Source of the DNA: Mesorhizobium_G sp049840935 | GTDB taxonomy: Bacteria > Pseudomonadota > Alphaproteobacteria > Rhizobiales > Rhizobiaceae | Assembly: GCA_049840935.1 (NCBI GenBank) | Contig: JASGJA010000024.1 | Location: 135,764 to 199,763, forward strand | Length of the DNA: 64,000 nucleotides | Reading direction: 5' to 3' | In this document: piece by piece, positions 17,743 through 28,746 of the stretch | Layout: every line of letters begins with the position of its first letter | How positions within the stretch are numbered: position 1 is the first letter of the stretch | Made by a program: the position numbers and the translations under genes | The notes under the pieces: model-generated | Seen by the model: only the letters and a program-made list of their open reading frames with translations | Told to the model about the DNA's origin: nothing | Databases searched by the model: none

Positions 17743-19695
17743 TCAACTGGCCAGTTCCGGGATATTCCTGAACAGATCGAGCGCTTCCGGGTTTGCCAGC
17801 GCTTCCTTGTTTTTCACCGCGCGTCCGTGCACCACGTCGCGAACTGCAAGCTCTGTAATCTTGCCGGATTTGGTGCGCGGAATATCTGCAACCTGCACGA
17901 TTTTTGCCGGGACGTGGCGCGGGCTGGCACCGATCCTGATCTTGGTGCGGATACGCTTTTGCAACTCGTCGTCCAGCACGACCCCTGGCGCCAATCGCAC
18001 AAACAACACGACCCGGACATCGTCATCGAAGGTCTGGCCAATGCACAGCGCTTCGGCCACCTCGTCCATCTGTTCAACCTGATTGTAGATTTCGGCAGTG
18101 CCGATGCGCACACCGCCGGGGTTAAGCGTTGCGTCGGATCGTCCGTGAATGATCATGCCGCCATGCGGCGTCCACTCGGCAAAATCACCATGACACCAGA
18201 CATTATCGAAACGCTCGAAATACGCCGCGCGATAACGCGAATTATCTGGATCATTCCAGAACCCGATGGGCATTGAGGGAAACGCATTGCTGCAAACCAG
18301 TTCGCCTTTTTCTTCGCGAATGGGCTTTCCGTCGTCGTCCCAGACGTCAACCGCCATCGCCAGCGCGGCCCCTTGGATCTCCCCGCTCCACACCGGCTTT
18401 GTGGGAATACCCAGAACGAAGCAGCCCATGATATCCGTACCGCCAGACATGGAGGCCAGATGCACATCGGCTTTTATGCCGTCATAGACGAAGGCGAAAC
18501 CTTCAGGCGAGAGCGGCGAGCCGGTGGAAGTCAGCACACGTACTGCCGATAGATTGTGTGTATCGATCGGGCGCAAGCCGGACTTGCGCAATGTATCGAT
18601 GAACTTGGCGGACGTGCCGAAGAAGGTGAACTTTTCGGCCTGCGCATAATCGAACAGCACATTGCCATCGGGGTGGAATGGCGAACCGTCATAAAGCATG
18701 AGGCTCGCATTGCAGGCGAGTGCGGAAACCACCCAGTTCCACATCATCCAACCGCAGGTCGTGAAATAGAACACCCGGTCGCCAGCGCCGATGCCACAAT
18801 GCAGGCGGTGTTCTTTCAGGTGCTGCAACAATGATCCGCCCGCGCCATGCACGATGCATTTGGGTACGCCAGTGGTGCCGGAAGAATAGAGAATATAGAG
18901 CGGATGCGAAAATGGCAGCCGCTCGAACGTTACCGGCATTATCGGGAATGGCTCTATCGCTTCCGCTAGCGTCATGGCCTTCGGTGTGTTGGCCGCAATA
19001 CGTTCGGCCTGCCCCAGATATTCCACCACCAGTACATTGCGAACGGTGGTCAGCTTCTGTGCAACTGCCGCGACCTTGTCGGCGATCTCGATGCGCTTGC
19101 CCGCGTACCAGTAACCATCCGGCACAATCAGCAGCACCGGTTCGATTTGCCCGAAGCGATCCAGCACCCCCTGTTCGCCGAAATCGGGGGAGCATGACGA
19201 CCACACCGCGCCAATGGAAGCCGCTGCGAGCATGGCCGCAATCGTTTCCGGCATGTTCGGCATCATGGCCGCAACCCGGTCGCCCTGCTCCACACCGAGC
19301 GATACGAAAAGCTGCTGCAAGCGCGAAACCTCGGCGCGCAATTCGTCCCAGCTAATGCGGCGCTCAACCTTGTCTTCGCCGTGAAAAACCAGCGCGTCGC
19401 CGCCACCCCTCCCGCGCAACAGGTTTTCCGCAAAGTTCAGCCGTGCGTCAGGAAAGAACTGTGCGCCCGGCAATTTGTCGCCGTTAGCGATAACCGTTCC
19501 GCCTTTTTCACCGATCACGCCCGCCCAATCCCAAAGCAGATCCCAGAACGCTTCCCGGTCTTTCACGGACCAATCGTGCAGATCGTCATATGTTTCCAGC
19601 GCTCGCTGGGCGCGCCTGGAAGCTTCCGTCATGAATGCGGTGATTGGCGCGGCTGCAATGCGTTCTTTCGAAGGGGTCCAAAGGGGCTTGTTCAA
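17743..19695 (-). CDS. aacS: Acetoacetyl-CoA synthetase
   Basis: 650-aa acyl-CoA synthetase that activates acetoacetate to acetoacetyl-CoA (ketone-body and poly-hydroxybutyrate metabolism). The AMP-binding motif YSSGTTGVPKCIVHG is present, followed by TSTGSPLSPEGFAFVY and SGGTDIMGCFV; the C-terminal HGRSDATLNPGGVRIGTAEIY and the late catalytic Lys region RTKSGKITELAVRDVVHG are intact. Length and the AacS-specific N-terminus (LWTPSKERI) distinguish it from acetyl-CoA synthetase. Transcribed alone; terminator candidate downstream. Confidence 0.93.
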   Translation of the reverse strand: MNKPLWTPSKERIAAAPITAFMTEASRRAQRALETYDDLHDWSVKDREAFWDLLWDWAGVIGEKGGTVIANGDKLPGAQFFPDARLNFAENLLRGRGGGDALVFHGEDKVERRISWDELRAEVSRLQQLFVSLGVEQGDRVAAMMPNMPETIAAMLAAASIGAVWSSCSPDFGEQGVLDRFGQIEPVLLIVPDGYWYAGKRIEIADKVAAVAQKLTTVRNVLVVEYLGQAERIAANTPKAMTLAEAIEPFPIMPVTFERLPFSHPLYILYSSGTTGVPKCIVHGAGGSLLQHLKEHRLHCGIGAGDRVFYFTTCGWMMWNWVVSALACNASLMLYDGSPFHPDGNVLFDYAQAEKFTFFGTSAKFIDTLRKSGLRPIDTHNLSAVRVLTSTGSPLSPEGFAFVYDGIKADVHLASMSGGTDIMGCFVLGIPTKPVWSGEIQGAALAMAVDVWDDDGKPIREEKGELVCSNAFPSMPIGFWNDPDNSRYRAAYFERFDNVWCHGDFAEWTPHGGMIIHGRSDATLNPGGVRIGTAEIYNQVEQMDEVAEALCIGQTFDDDVRVVLFVRLAPGVVLDDELQKRIRTKIRIGASPRHVPAKIVQVADIPRTKSGKITELAVRDVVHGRAVKNKEALANPEALDLFRNIPELAS

Positions 19696-19781
19696 TGCTC
19701 ATTCCTCCACTGCGCGCATGAAGCATAGCCCTATGCCCGCCGCAAGTGATCTCGGTAGATCGTAGTGATGAATGCGAACGC

Positions 19782-21068
19782 TTATATACGGTCGCGCAGC
19801 GCGTACCAGTTGAGTGCGAGAAAGAGCAGCGGGGCGCGGAAGCGGCGACCGCCGGGAAAGGCCGGAATCTTCAAATCCTCGAACAGCTTGAGCCGGTTGC
19901 GATTGCCGCCAACGGTTTCCGCATAAAGCTTGCCGACAAAGTTCGACAGCATGACGCCGTGGCCGGAATAGCCGCCCGCTGAAATGACGTTCGGCATGAC
20001 TTCGCGCACCCAAGGCTTGCGCGGCATGGTGATGCCGACATAGCCGCCCCAGCCGTGCGTGATCTCGACATCTTTTAGGAACGGATAGATTTCCGCGATC
20101 TGCTTGCGGATGTGGATGTGAATGTCTTTCGGGTCGTTGACCGCATAGATTTCGCGCCCGCCGAACAACAGCCGATTGTCCGGCGACTTGCGGAAATAGC
20201 GCACGACAAAGCGGCTGTCGTCCACGGCTTCCCAGCCGGGAAGCACCGGCGTATCGGCTGGCAGCGGCACGGTCGCGCCGATGAACGAACCGATGGGCAT
20301 GACATGCGCAGCGCTTTGCGGTTCGAGATTGCCGCCATAGGCGTTGACGGCGATGAGCGCCTTGTCGGCGGTGATGGTGCCGCGGGGGGTTTTCACGATG
20401 ACCTTGCCGCCGGTCGATGAAATGTCGCTGGCGCTGGTCTGCTCGTAGAGTTCAGCACCTGCGGCGGCTGCTGCCTTGGCAGTGCCAACCAATAGTTTGA
20501 GTGGGTTGATATGGCCGGTGCCGGTGTCGCGCGTGCCGCCGTAATAGGCGGTGGAACCGAGACGCTCGGCAGTTTCCTTCGCATCCATGAAGCTGATGTG
20601 CGGATAGTCGAAGCGGGTCGCCATGATCTCGGCATGGGCGCGGTACTCATCCACAAAGCGCGGCTTATGCGCCACCGACATCTGGCCGATGCGGTAGTCC
20701 ATGTCGATGCCGTTTGCGGCGGTAAATTCGAGCAGATGCGCCTTGGCTTCTTCGGCAAGGTCGAAAAGCGCCTTGGCGCGGGTGAAACCAAATTCGGCCT
20801 CCATTTCTTCCGCCCACGCACGCTGCCCTGTGCCAAACTGGCCGCCATTGCGGCCCGATGCGCCGTCACCGAAACGATGCGACTCGATCAGAATGGCGCG
20901 TGTTCCGGCCTTGGCGAGATGCACAGCCGCCGACAGGCCGGTGAAGCCGCCACCTATGATGACGACATCCGCGCGGCGGTCGCCGTCGAGTGTTGGATAA
21001 ACCGGGCGGTCGGGAACAGTGTCCTCGTACCACGAGCGACCGGGCGAAATGGGCGATTGATAGGCCAT
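19782..21068 (-). CDS. puuB: FAD-dependent amine oxidase, gamma-glutamylputrescine oxidase-like
   Basis: 428-aa DAO/PuuB-type flavoprotein. The FAD-binding motif VVIIGGGFTGLSAAVHLAKAG sits near residue 35; GHGVMLSNFVGKLYAE at the C-terminus matches the GlpO/DadA fold. In the Puu pathway PuuB oxidises gamma-glutamylputrescine. The gene lies 2 bp after the glutamine-synthetase-like puuA, which supports this over other amine oxidases. The potFGHI importer 5 kb away would supply putrescine. Symbol is by context and similarity. Confidence 0.8.
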   Translation of the reverse strand: MAYQSPISPGRSWYEDTVPDRPVYPTLDGDRRADVVIIGGGFTGLSAAVHLAKAGTRAILIESHRFGDGASGRNGGQFGTGQRAWAEEMEAEFGFTRAKALFDLAEEAKAHLLEFTAANGIDMDYRIGQMSVAHKPRFVDEYRAHAEIMATRFDYPHISFMDAKETAERLGSTAYYGGTRDTGTGHINPLKLLVGTAKAAAAAGAELYEQTSASDISSTGGKVIVKTPRGTITADKALIAVNAYGGNLEPQSAAHVMPIGSFIGATVPLPADTPVLPGWEAVDDSRFVVRYFRKSPDNRLLFGGREIYAVNDPKDIHIHIRKQIAEIYPFLKDVEITHGWGGYVGITMPRKPWVREVMPNVISAGGYSGHGVMLSNFVGKLYAETVGGNRNRLKLFEDLKIPAFPGGRRFRAPLLFLALNWYALRDRI

Positions 21069-21070
21069 GA

Positions 21071-22504
21071 TCAGACGTTCAGCAGCAGGTATTCACGCTC
21101 CCAGGGCGAGATCACTTCCATGAACGTCTCGAACTCGGCGCGCTTGATGGCGGCATAGGTGTTGGCGAATTGCACGCCAAGCAACTGGCGCAGGTCGTCG
21201 TCCTGCTCGAACAGATCGACCGCCTCCAGCAAGCCGCGCGGCAGGTCAATCTCGTCCTCGTTAGCGGTCGTGGTAACGGCGGCTTCGCACGGAATTTTGT
21301 GCGTGATGCCGATTAGGCCGCAAGCCAGAGACGATGCGAGCGCGAGATAAGGATTGGCATCCGACGACGGGATTCGGTTTTCTACGCGCCGCGCGGCAGG
21401 GTCCGAGCGCGGCACACGGAAAGCGGTCGTGCGGTTATCGTAGCCCCATTTGTTGTTGACTGGCGCGGAGGCTGCCTGCGTCAAGCGGCGATACGAATTG
21501 ACGTAGGGCGCGAACATCACCAGCGCATTCGGTACGTGTTTTTGCATTCCGCCGAGGAAATGGAAAAACGCCTCGCTTTCGGTGCCATCGGCAAGAGTGA
21601 AGACGTTTTTGCCGGTCTTCTTGTCGACGATGGACTGGTGAATGTGCATGGCCGATCCAGGCTGGCCCTGAATCGGCTTTGCCATGAAAGTGGCGTAGAC
21701 ATCATGCTTGAGTGCGGCTTCGCGGATGGTTCGCTTGAACAGGAAAACCTGATCGGCAAGCTCCAGCGGATCGCCGTGACGCAGGTTGATTTCAAGCTGG
21801 CCAGCGCCCTCTTCGTGAATCAGCGTGTCGATCTCCAAGCCCTGCGCTTCGGAGAAATGATAGATGTCGTCGATCAGTTCGTCATACTCGTTGACCCCCG
21901 CGATGGAATAGCCGGAACCGCCCGCGATGGGACGACCGGAGCGGCCAACCGGCGGCGATAGCGGATAATCGGGGTCGGGGTTCTTGCGAACGAGATAGAA
22001 CTCGATTTCCGGCGCGACGACCGGCCTTAGACCAAGCTTGTCATATGCCTCCATCACGCGGCGCAGCACATTGCGCGGCGTGAATTCGACCATGCGGCCA
22101 TCCTGATGAACGAGGTCGCAAATGACCTGCGCGGTCGGGTCTGATTCCCACGGAACGACCGAGAGGGTAGACAGGTCCGGCACGAGCTTCAGATCGCCAT
22201 CGTCTTCGGGATATTCGAAGCCCTTGCCGTCTTCCGGGTAGTCGCCGGAAATGGTCATCATGAAGGGCGCAGAGGGCAGCGCGAGCGAGGTGTTCGACGT
22301 GAATTTGTTAGACGGCATCATCTTGCCGCGCGCAACGCCCGCTTGATCTGGCGTGATGCATTCAATGTCCTCAATGCCGCGCCATTCCAGCCAGCTTGAG
22401 GCTTCTTTCCAGTTTTTGACACCGCGAGGTTTGTTGAGAAAAGCCGGTATGCGTTTGGTTGCGCCACGTGACTTCGGGCGGGCTTCCTTTTTCGGATCTG
22501 GCAT
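21071..22504 (-). CDS. puuA: Glutamine synthetase-family protein, gamma-glutamylputrescine synthetase-like
   Basis: 477-aa type I GS fold. Catalytic features: EIEFYLV, EEGAGQLEINLRHGDPLELAD, and the His motif GSAMHIHQSIVDKKTGKNVF, then NPYLALASSLACGL. Compared with true GlnA the N-terminus has an extra basic region (KKEARPKSRGATKRIP). PuuA joins glutamate to the amine of putrescine with ATP. Coupled to the oxidase gene, 2-bp gap. ATG 22504 chosen; a TTG precedes it. A repeat-rich gap lies upstream. Confidence 0.82.
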   Translation of the reverse strand: MPDPKKEARPKSRGATKRIPAFLNKPRGVKNWKEASSWLEWRGIEDIECITPDQAGVARGKMMPSNKFTSNTSLALPSAPFMMTISGDYPEDGKGFEYPEDDGDLKLVPDLSTLSVVPWESDPTAQVICDLVHQDGRMVEFTPRNVLRRVMEAYDKLGLRPVVAPEIEFYLVRKNPDPDYPLSPPVGRSGRPIAGGSGYSIAGVNEYDELIDDIYHFSEAQGLEIDTLIHEEGAGQLEINLRHGDPLELADQVFLFKRTIREAALKHDVYATFMAKPIQGQPGSAMHIHQSIVDKKTGKNVFTLADGTESEAFFHFLGGMQKHVPNALVMFAPYVNSYRRLTQAASAPVNNKWGYDNRTTAFRVPRSDPAARRVENRIPSSDANPYLALASSLACGLIGITHKIPCEAAVTTTANEDEIDLPRGLLEAVDLFEQDDDLRQLLGVQFANTYAAIKRAEFETFMEVISPWEREYLLLNV

Positions 22505-22622
22505 CAATCACCAATTGTGTTGCGGATGCCTGAAATCTGCCACTGTGGCGGAAATAAGGGAAGGGGGGACGAACGATTTAGCGGTTAAGCTAAGGCGAAG
22601 GCTGCGTGCGTTGCTGAAAAAT

Positions 22623-22777
22623 ACCCCTCATCCGCCTGCCGGCACCTTCTCCCTCAAGGGGAGAAGGCGGAAAACTGCGGCGTTGGCTTCAGTCTTCAAC
22701 GTTGCAGGATAAGCGAGGCGTTGCCATCTCTGCCTTCTCCCCTTGAGGGAGAAGGTGCCGGCAGGCGGATGAGGGGT
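22623..22777. repeat. Inverted pair of REP-like elements (class A)
   Basis: Outer arms ACCCCTCATCCGCCTGCCGG and its reverse complement; inner arms CTTCTCCCTCAAGGGGAGAAGG. The spacer of about 60 bp is unrelated to other copies. Lies between puuA and the small gene downstream of aceA. Confidence 0.85.
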
Positions 22778-22798
22778 TCTAAACATCAGTTGATTACG

Positions 22799-23038
22799 TC
22801 AGGCGTGCTGCTGGGTGACGATGACCGGAATGAGCAGGTCGCCCCAGTTTCCGTTGCCACCGTGGTGGCGGGCAGAACGGACCAGTTCGACCGAAACACC
22901 CGCCTCGACCGCCTTCATCACTGCCTGATTAAGGCGGTGCAAGTCGTTGGCTACGATACGGATCGCGGCCTGCTGTTCGTCGCTCATGGCCGAAGCCTGT
23001 TCCTCGGCCCGTTCCTTAACCCGTGTTCTAGGTGTCAT
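22799..23038 (-). CDS. Small hypothetical protein downstream of aceA
   Basis: 79 aa, cytoplasmic, mostly helical. Starts MTPRTRVKERAEEQASAMSD and contains AVMKAVEAGVSVELVRSARH. A GGGAGAC ribosome site lies at good distance from the ATG. It follows aceA by 81 bp on the same strand, so it is likely co-transcribed. I recall similar ORFs behind isocitrate lyase in related genomes; no function is known to me. Confidence 0.65.
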   Translation of the reverse strand: MTPRTRVKERAEEQASAMSDEQQAAIRIVANDLHRLNQAVMKAVEAGVSVELVRSARHHGGNGNWGDLLIPVIVTQQHA

Positions 23039-23119
23039 GTCAGTCTCCCTTGGTATGCTGGGTTGAGTTGGTGGCGCCGGGAATGGTTTCCTCCGCGCAT
23101 TCCCGGCGCGCCAGCGATG

Positions 23120-24409
<1,290 letters not shown>

Positions 24410-24488
24410 TGCGACAACTCCGATAAATCCAGTGTTCGATGGAAAAGCGCGGCTTGGAAGGAATTTGCGCTTCAATCCTGTGACAGTG

Positions 24489-24650
24489 TTTACATTGCAG
24501 CGCGAAAGAAACGCGAGGATTTTCAAGTTTTAGTGGGAATGTTTAGAGAAAATCTGTGTTGCGATTGACTGAGTTGGCGTGTAAATTTGTAAAATATGTA
24601 AAAGCCAGATCGCTGTAAAAGCAGCCGTCAAGCCTGTAAAGATGTGTAAA
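24489..24650. promoter_or_regulatory. Array of TGTAAA motifs between aceA and its divergent regulator
   Basis: Six direct TGTAAA hexamers start at 24580, 24588, 24597, 24614, 24635 and 24645; an inverted TTTACA lies at 24489-24494, nearer to aceA. Short-chain acyl-CoA regulators of the ScfR/RamB type bind AT-rich repeated sites of this kind in glyoxylate-cycle promoters. Assignment to the neighbouring regulator is inference. Confidence 0.6.
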
Positions 24651-24673
24651 AAGATGAAGAGCCCATGTTCTGG

Positions 24674-24773
24674 ACCCCCACCCCTTACCCCTCCCCTCAA
24701 GGGGGAGGGGGAATTTGAAGCGCTACGTCCATCATTCCCCTCCCCCTTGAGGGGAGGGGTAAGGGGTGGGGGT
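24674..24773. repeat. REP-like palindrome, class B
   Basis: The outer arm ACCCCCACCCCTTACCCCTC is followed by CCCTCAAGGGGGAGGGGG; the right half is the reverse complement, giving a roughly 100-bp near-perfect inverted repeat with a 15-20 bp spacer. Ends 40 bp before the regulator's ATG. The same class occurs at 29922 and 37527. Confidence 0.9.
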
Positions 24774-24813
24774 ATTCAAAGCGAATGCCTTTCAGTTTCC
24801 GCGGGCCACCATC

Positions 24814-26263
24814 ATGGCTGAGCAGAAGATATTTGCGGGGCCGCGTATTCGCCGGATACGCAACGCGAAGGGCCTGACCCAAACAGCAATGGCCGAAGGG
24901 CTTGGCATTTCGCCGTCCTATCTGAATCTCATAGAGCGCAATCAGCGCCCCCTGACTGTTCAGCTCATTCTCAAACTGGCCTCGACCTACAATGTCGAGC
25001 CGTCAGAATTGCAGGGCGAGGCAAAGGGTTCGATTGCGGCGTTGAAGGAGGTGTTTTCCGATCCGCTTCTGTCGGGGGAACTGCCCGGCGATCAGGAATT
25101 GATCGAGGTGGTGGAAGCGGCGCCGAATGCGGCGTCGGCAATGATAAAGCTGTTTCGCGCGTATCGGGAGCAGGCCGACCGGCTTTCGGATCTGTCCGAA
25201 ATCATGGCGCGCGAAGGCCATGCGACAACGCTGTCATCGGCGCGCCTGCCCATCGATGAAGTCCGCGATGTGTTTGAGCGGCGCTCAAACTACTATGCGA
25301 ATATCGAGGAAGAGGCGGAGGCGTTCACGCGGCTGCTCGATCCGGGTGACGATTTATACGGCGCGCTGAAAGGCTGGTTGAAACGCGAATATGGAATAGT
25401 GGTGAAGGTGCTGCCGGTGGCGACCATGCCGAACTGGCGGCGGCGCTATGATCGACATTCCCAACGGTTGTTTATCTCGGAGCGCCTGTCTCCATTCGAC
25501 CAGTTGCGCGAGGTCGCGATGGAGGCGTGCCTTATCAGGATGCGGGTGGCGGTGGCTGGCGCAATTCAGGCGCTGAAATTGTCGTCGGATGAAGCGCGGC
25601 GGCTGGCACGGTTCGAGCTTGGACGATATGCGGCGCACGCGCTGATGATGCCCTATGCGGCGTTTCATGCAGCGGCGGTGCGGAGTCGGTATGACATCGA
25701 CGTGCTGCGCTCGCGCTTCGGCGTTTCGTTTGAGCAGGCGGCAAATAGGCTGACGATGTTGCAGCGGCCCGGCGCGAGCGGCGTGCCGTTTTTCATGCTG
25801 GAAGTGGACAATGCGGGGCATCGCTTTCGGAAAGCAGGTAGCCAGGGATTTCCGCAAAGCCGGTTCGGTGGTGGGTGTCCTAAGCTATCCGTTCATGCGG
25901 CATTCGGCCTTCCGGGGCAGATTTTTGTCGAGGCAGTAGAGATGCCGGACGGCGCGGAGTTTCTCACGATTTCCCGCACACTCGAAGGACCGCAGGGTGC
26001 CTTTGCCGAAAGGCCGCGTCGGACAGCGCTACTGCTGGGCTGCGACATCGGGTTCAAGGACGAGATTGTATATAGCGCTGCGTTGCCTGCGCCGCCATGG
26101 GAGGCGAACCGCGCGTGCAGGGCAGGTGGGTGCGACGACCGTTGGCCCAGCGTGCAGGCTTTGCGAGCGACCGGGTTGTCTTGCACGGGCCGAACCGCCC
26201 GTCACGCGGCCACTTGGGCTGGATGAAATGGTGACAGGGCTGAGCGCGTTTGATTTTCAGTGA
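24814..26263 (+). CDS. Short-chain fatty-acyl regulator, XRE/ScfR family (frameshift near 3' end)
   Basis: About 482 aa when restored. N-terminal Xre helix-turn-helix: GPRIRRIRNAKGLTQTAMAE and LGISPSYLNLIERNQRPLT. The middle is an IrrE/ImmA-like domain, the C-terminal part a DUF2083 domain (FGGGCPKLSVHAAFGLPGQI). Members sense short-chain acyl-CoA and control glyoxylate or propionate genes. Near 26105-26145 the frame moves +1: the second frame continues VGPACRLCERPGCLARAEPP with the family's Cys pair, ending FDFQ at 26263. ATG 24814 is chosen from family similarity. Divergent from aceA, its likely target. Confidence 0.82.
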
Positions 26264-26280
26264 TTCATTGGGAAGTTTGC

Positions 26281-26395
26281 GCTGCCCCTCATCCCGCTGC
26301 CGCGACCTTCTCCCCGTAAACGGGGCGAAGGAAGATAATTGCGACGCTGGCCACAATCCCTTGGCCTCGTTTATGGGGAGAGGGTCGCGGCACCG
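26281..26395. repeat. REP-like element (class A), degenerate right arm
   Basis: The left arm is identical to that at 17335 (GCTGCCCCTCATCCCGCTGC). The right arm (TTTATGGGGAGAGGGTCGCG) has diverged and lacks the terminal GGATGAGGGG. Lies between the regulator gene and the transporter gene. Confidence 0.75.
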
Positions 26396-26510
26396 ACACT
26401 TGCGCTGCGCCAATAGACGCCGCGTGCTGGATCACGCATATACGCAACTTCTTGAATAGGCGGATTGCGTTCGCGCGGGAATGCGCGATGTTCCAAGAAA
26501 ACGAAAACGC

Positions 26511-27438
26511 ATGACGAACGCTGCCGCCGGTCCAAGTCTTACGGACAATTCCTATCATGGCGCGAATGAGCGCCGCACCGGCATGTTGCTGGTGTTTCTA
26601 TCCGCCCTGTTCTGGAGCATGGGCGGGACGATTGCGCGCTTCATCGAAGCGCCGGATAGCTGGACGGTGGTGTTCTGGCGCTCATTCTGGGCGTCGATGT
26701 GTATCTTCGCCTTCATCGTTCTTCGCGACGGTTGGCATGGTGCGTGGCGGGCTTTTCGCACGATGGGCGTTCCGGGTTATGCGGTGTCGGTCTGCTTCGC
26801 GATTGCATCGACCTGCTTTGTGATTGCGCTGAGCTACACGACAGTTGCGAATGTGCTGCTGATTCAGGCGGGCGTGCCGCTGCTGGCGGCGCTGTTCGGC
26901 TGGATATTCTTTCGCGAGCGGGTTTCCGGCGCGACATGGGTCGCCATTTTTGCGGTGATCGTCGGCGTGGGCGTGATGGTCTCGGAGAGCATCGGAGGCG
27001 AGGTCTCTCCGATTGGCGACGGGCTTGGCCTTGCTGATCGCCTGCGTGTTCGCGACCGCGACGGTTATCACGCGGCGTTATTCACATGTGCGAATGACGC
27101 CTGCGACGTGTCTCGGCACGGTGCTGGCGTGCCTGTTCGCGGCAACGCAGGCCAGCACGCTGCACACAAATGGGACCGATGCCGCATATCTGTTCGCATT
27201 CGGCATGGTCAATCTCGGCCTCGGCATGGTTTGCTTTGCAATGGGCGCGCGTCTCATCGCTGCCGCCTATGCCGCGCTCATAGGCTGTTTCGAGCCGATA
27301 CTCGGTCCGGTTTGGGTCTGGCTGATTCATGGAGAGGAACCATCGCCGCGAGCGCTGATCGGCGGCGCAATCGTGGTTGCGGCGCTAATCGGTCATGTTC
27401 TGCTGCAGTTTCGTAAGCAGCCCAAGCGCGCATATTGA
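26511..27438 (+). CDS. EamA/DMT family transporter (frameshift)
   Basis: About 308 aa, ten predicted membrane helices in two EamA repeats; inner-membrane permease of the drug/metabolite superfamily. The first repeat starts RTGMLLVFLSALFWSMGGTI; the second is in the +1 frame from about 27020 (LALLIACVFATATVITRRYS) and ends LLQFRKQPKRAY. At the join the sequence GGGCTTGGCCTTG would read through with one G less. Substrate not deducible. Separate from the pot operon by 155 bp. Confidence 0.8.
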
Positions 27439-27593
27439 GTTCTTTTTTCAGACTGAAATTTTGTTATGCAGTGCGCATAGGAAAATGTTTTTCCGGCTTG
27501 TCGCCCGCTTGGAAGGTTAATAAGCTTCCATCTAATCCGGCTGTGCTGCATTGCAGCAAAGAAGCCGGAACGGGGTCAACACGGAGATAATGC

Positions 27594-28686
27594 ATGACCG
27601 CTAGCAAGCTTGGTCTGTCGGCCGCACTGGTCGCCCTTATGACGTTCGGCGCGAGCGCGCAAGATAAAGTCGTCAACGTTTATAACTGGTCGGATTATAT
27701 CGACACCTCGATCCTTGAGGACTTCACCAAGGAGACCGGCATCAAGGTCGTATATGATGTATTCGATTCGAACGAGATTCTGGAAACCAAGCTGCTCGCG
27801 GGCGGCAGCGGCTATGATGTCGTCGTGCCGAGCGGCCACTTCCTCGTTCGCCAGATTCAGGCTGGCGTTTTCCAAAAGCTCGACAAATCGAAGCTGCCGA
27901 ACCTCTCCAACATGTGGGATGTGGTTAGCGAGCGCACCGCCGCATACGATCCCGGTAACGAATATTCGGTCAACTATATGTGGGGCACCACGGGCATTGG
28001 CTACAATGTCGACAAGGTGAAGGCCGCGCTTGGCATCGACAAGATCGATAGCTGGGATGTGATCTTCGATCCAGCCAAGGCTGAGAAGCTCAAGGATTGC
28101 GGCATTTATATTCTTGACCAATCGCAGGACATCATTCCGGCCGCTCTGCACTATCTGGGTCTGGATCCGAATGCGCGTGACGCCGACAGCTTTGCCAAGG
28201 CCGAGGAACTGCTTCTCAAAATTCGGCCCTATGTGCGCAAGTTCCACTCCTCCGAATATATCAACGCGCTGGCGAACGGCGACATCTGCCTTGCAATCGG
28301 CTGGTCGGGCGACGTGTTTCCAGGCGCGTGACCGCGCTGCGGAAGCAAATCAGGGCGTGAAGGTCGACTACGTAATTCCAAAGGAAGGCGCGGAAATGTG
28401 GTTCGATCAGTTCGCGATCCCTGCCGACGCGCCGCATTTGGAAGAGGCGCTGGCCTTCATCAACTACATGATGAAGCCGGAAGTTGCCGCCAAGGCCAGC
28501 AACTATGTTTACTACGCGAACGGCAACAAGGCTTCGCAGGAGTTCATCGAGAAGGACATTCTGGACGACCCGGCAATCTATCCGGACGAAGCCACACTTT
28601 CCAAGCTCTATACGGTCCAGCCATATGGACCAAAAGAGCAGCGTTTGGTGACGCGGCTCTGGACCAAGGTCACCACAGGCCAATAA
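27594..28686 (+). CDS. potF: Putrescine-binding periplasmic protein (frameshift)
   Basis: About 363 aa. Signal peptide (LGLSAALVALMTFGASA) then the PotD/PotF fold: VVNVYNWSDYIDTSILEDFT, EILETKLLAGGSGYDVVVPS, MWGTTGIGYNVDKV. The frame breaks at about 28318-28321: GGCTGGTCGGGCGACGTGTTT is followed by CCAG where one C less restores the family's GDVFQARDRAAEA. The downstream frame ends PKEQRLVTRLWTKVTTGQ. First gene of potFGHI; a terminator-like hairpin separates it from potG. Confidence 0.88.
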
Positions 28687-28698
28687 GCAACGCGACAC

Positions 28699-28723
28699 AA
28701 AGGCCCGGCATTGCCGGGCCTTT
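28699..28723 (+). terminator. Hairpin between potF and potG
   Basis: AAAGGCCCGGCA-TTGCCGGGCCTTT is a perfect stem with a short T tail. Lying inside the operon after the binding-protein gene, it likely lowers transport-subunit expression relative to PotF. Confidence 0.75.
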
Positions 28724-28746
28724 CAGCTTCAACGCAAGGGTCCGTC

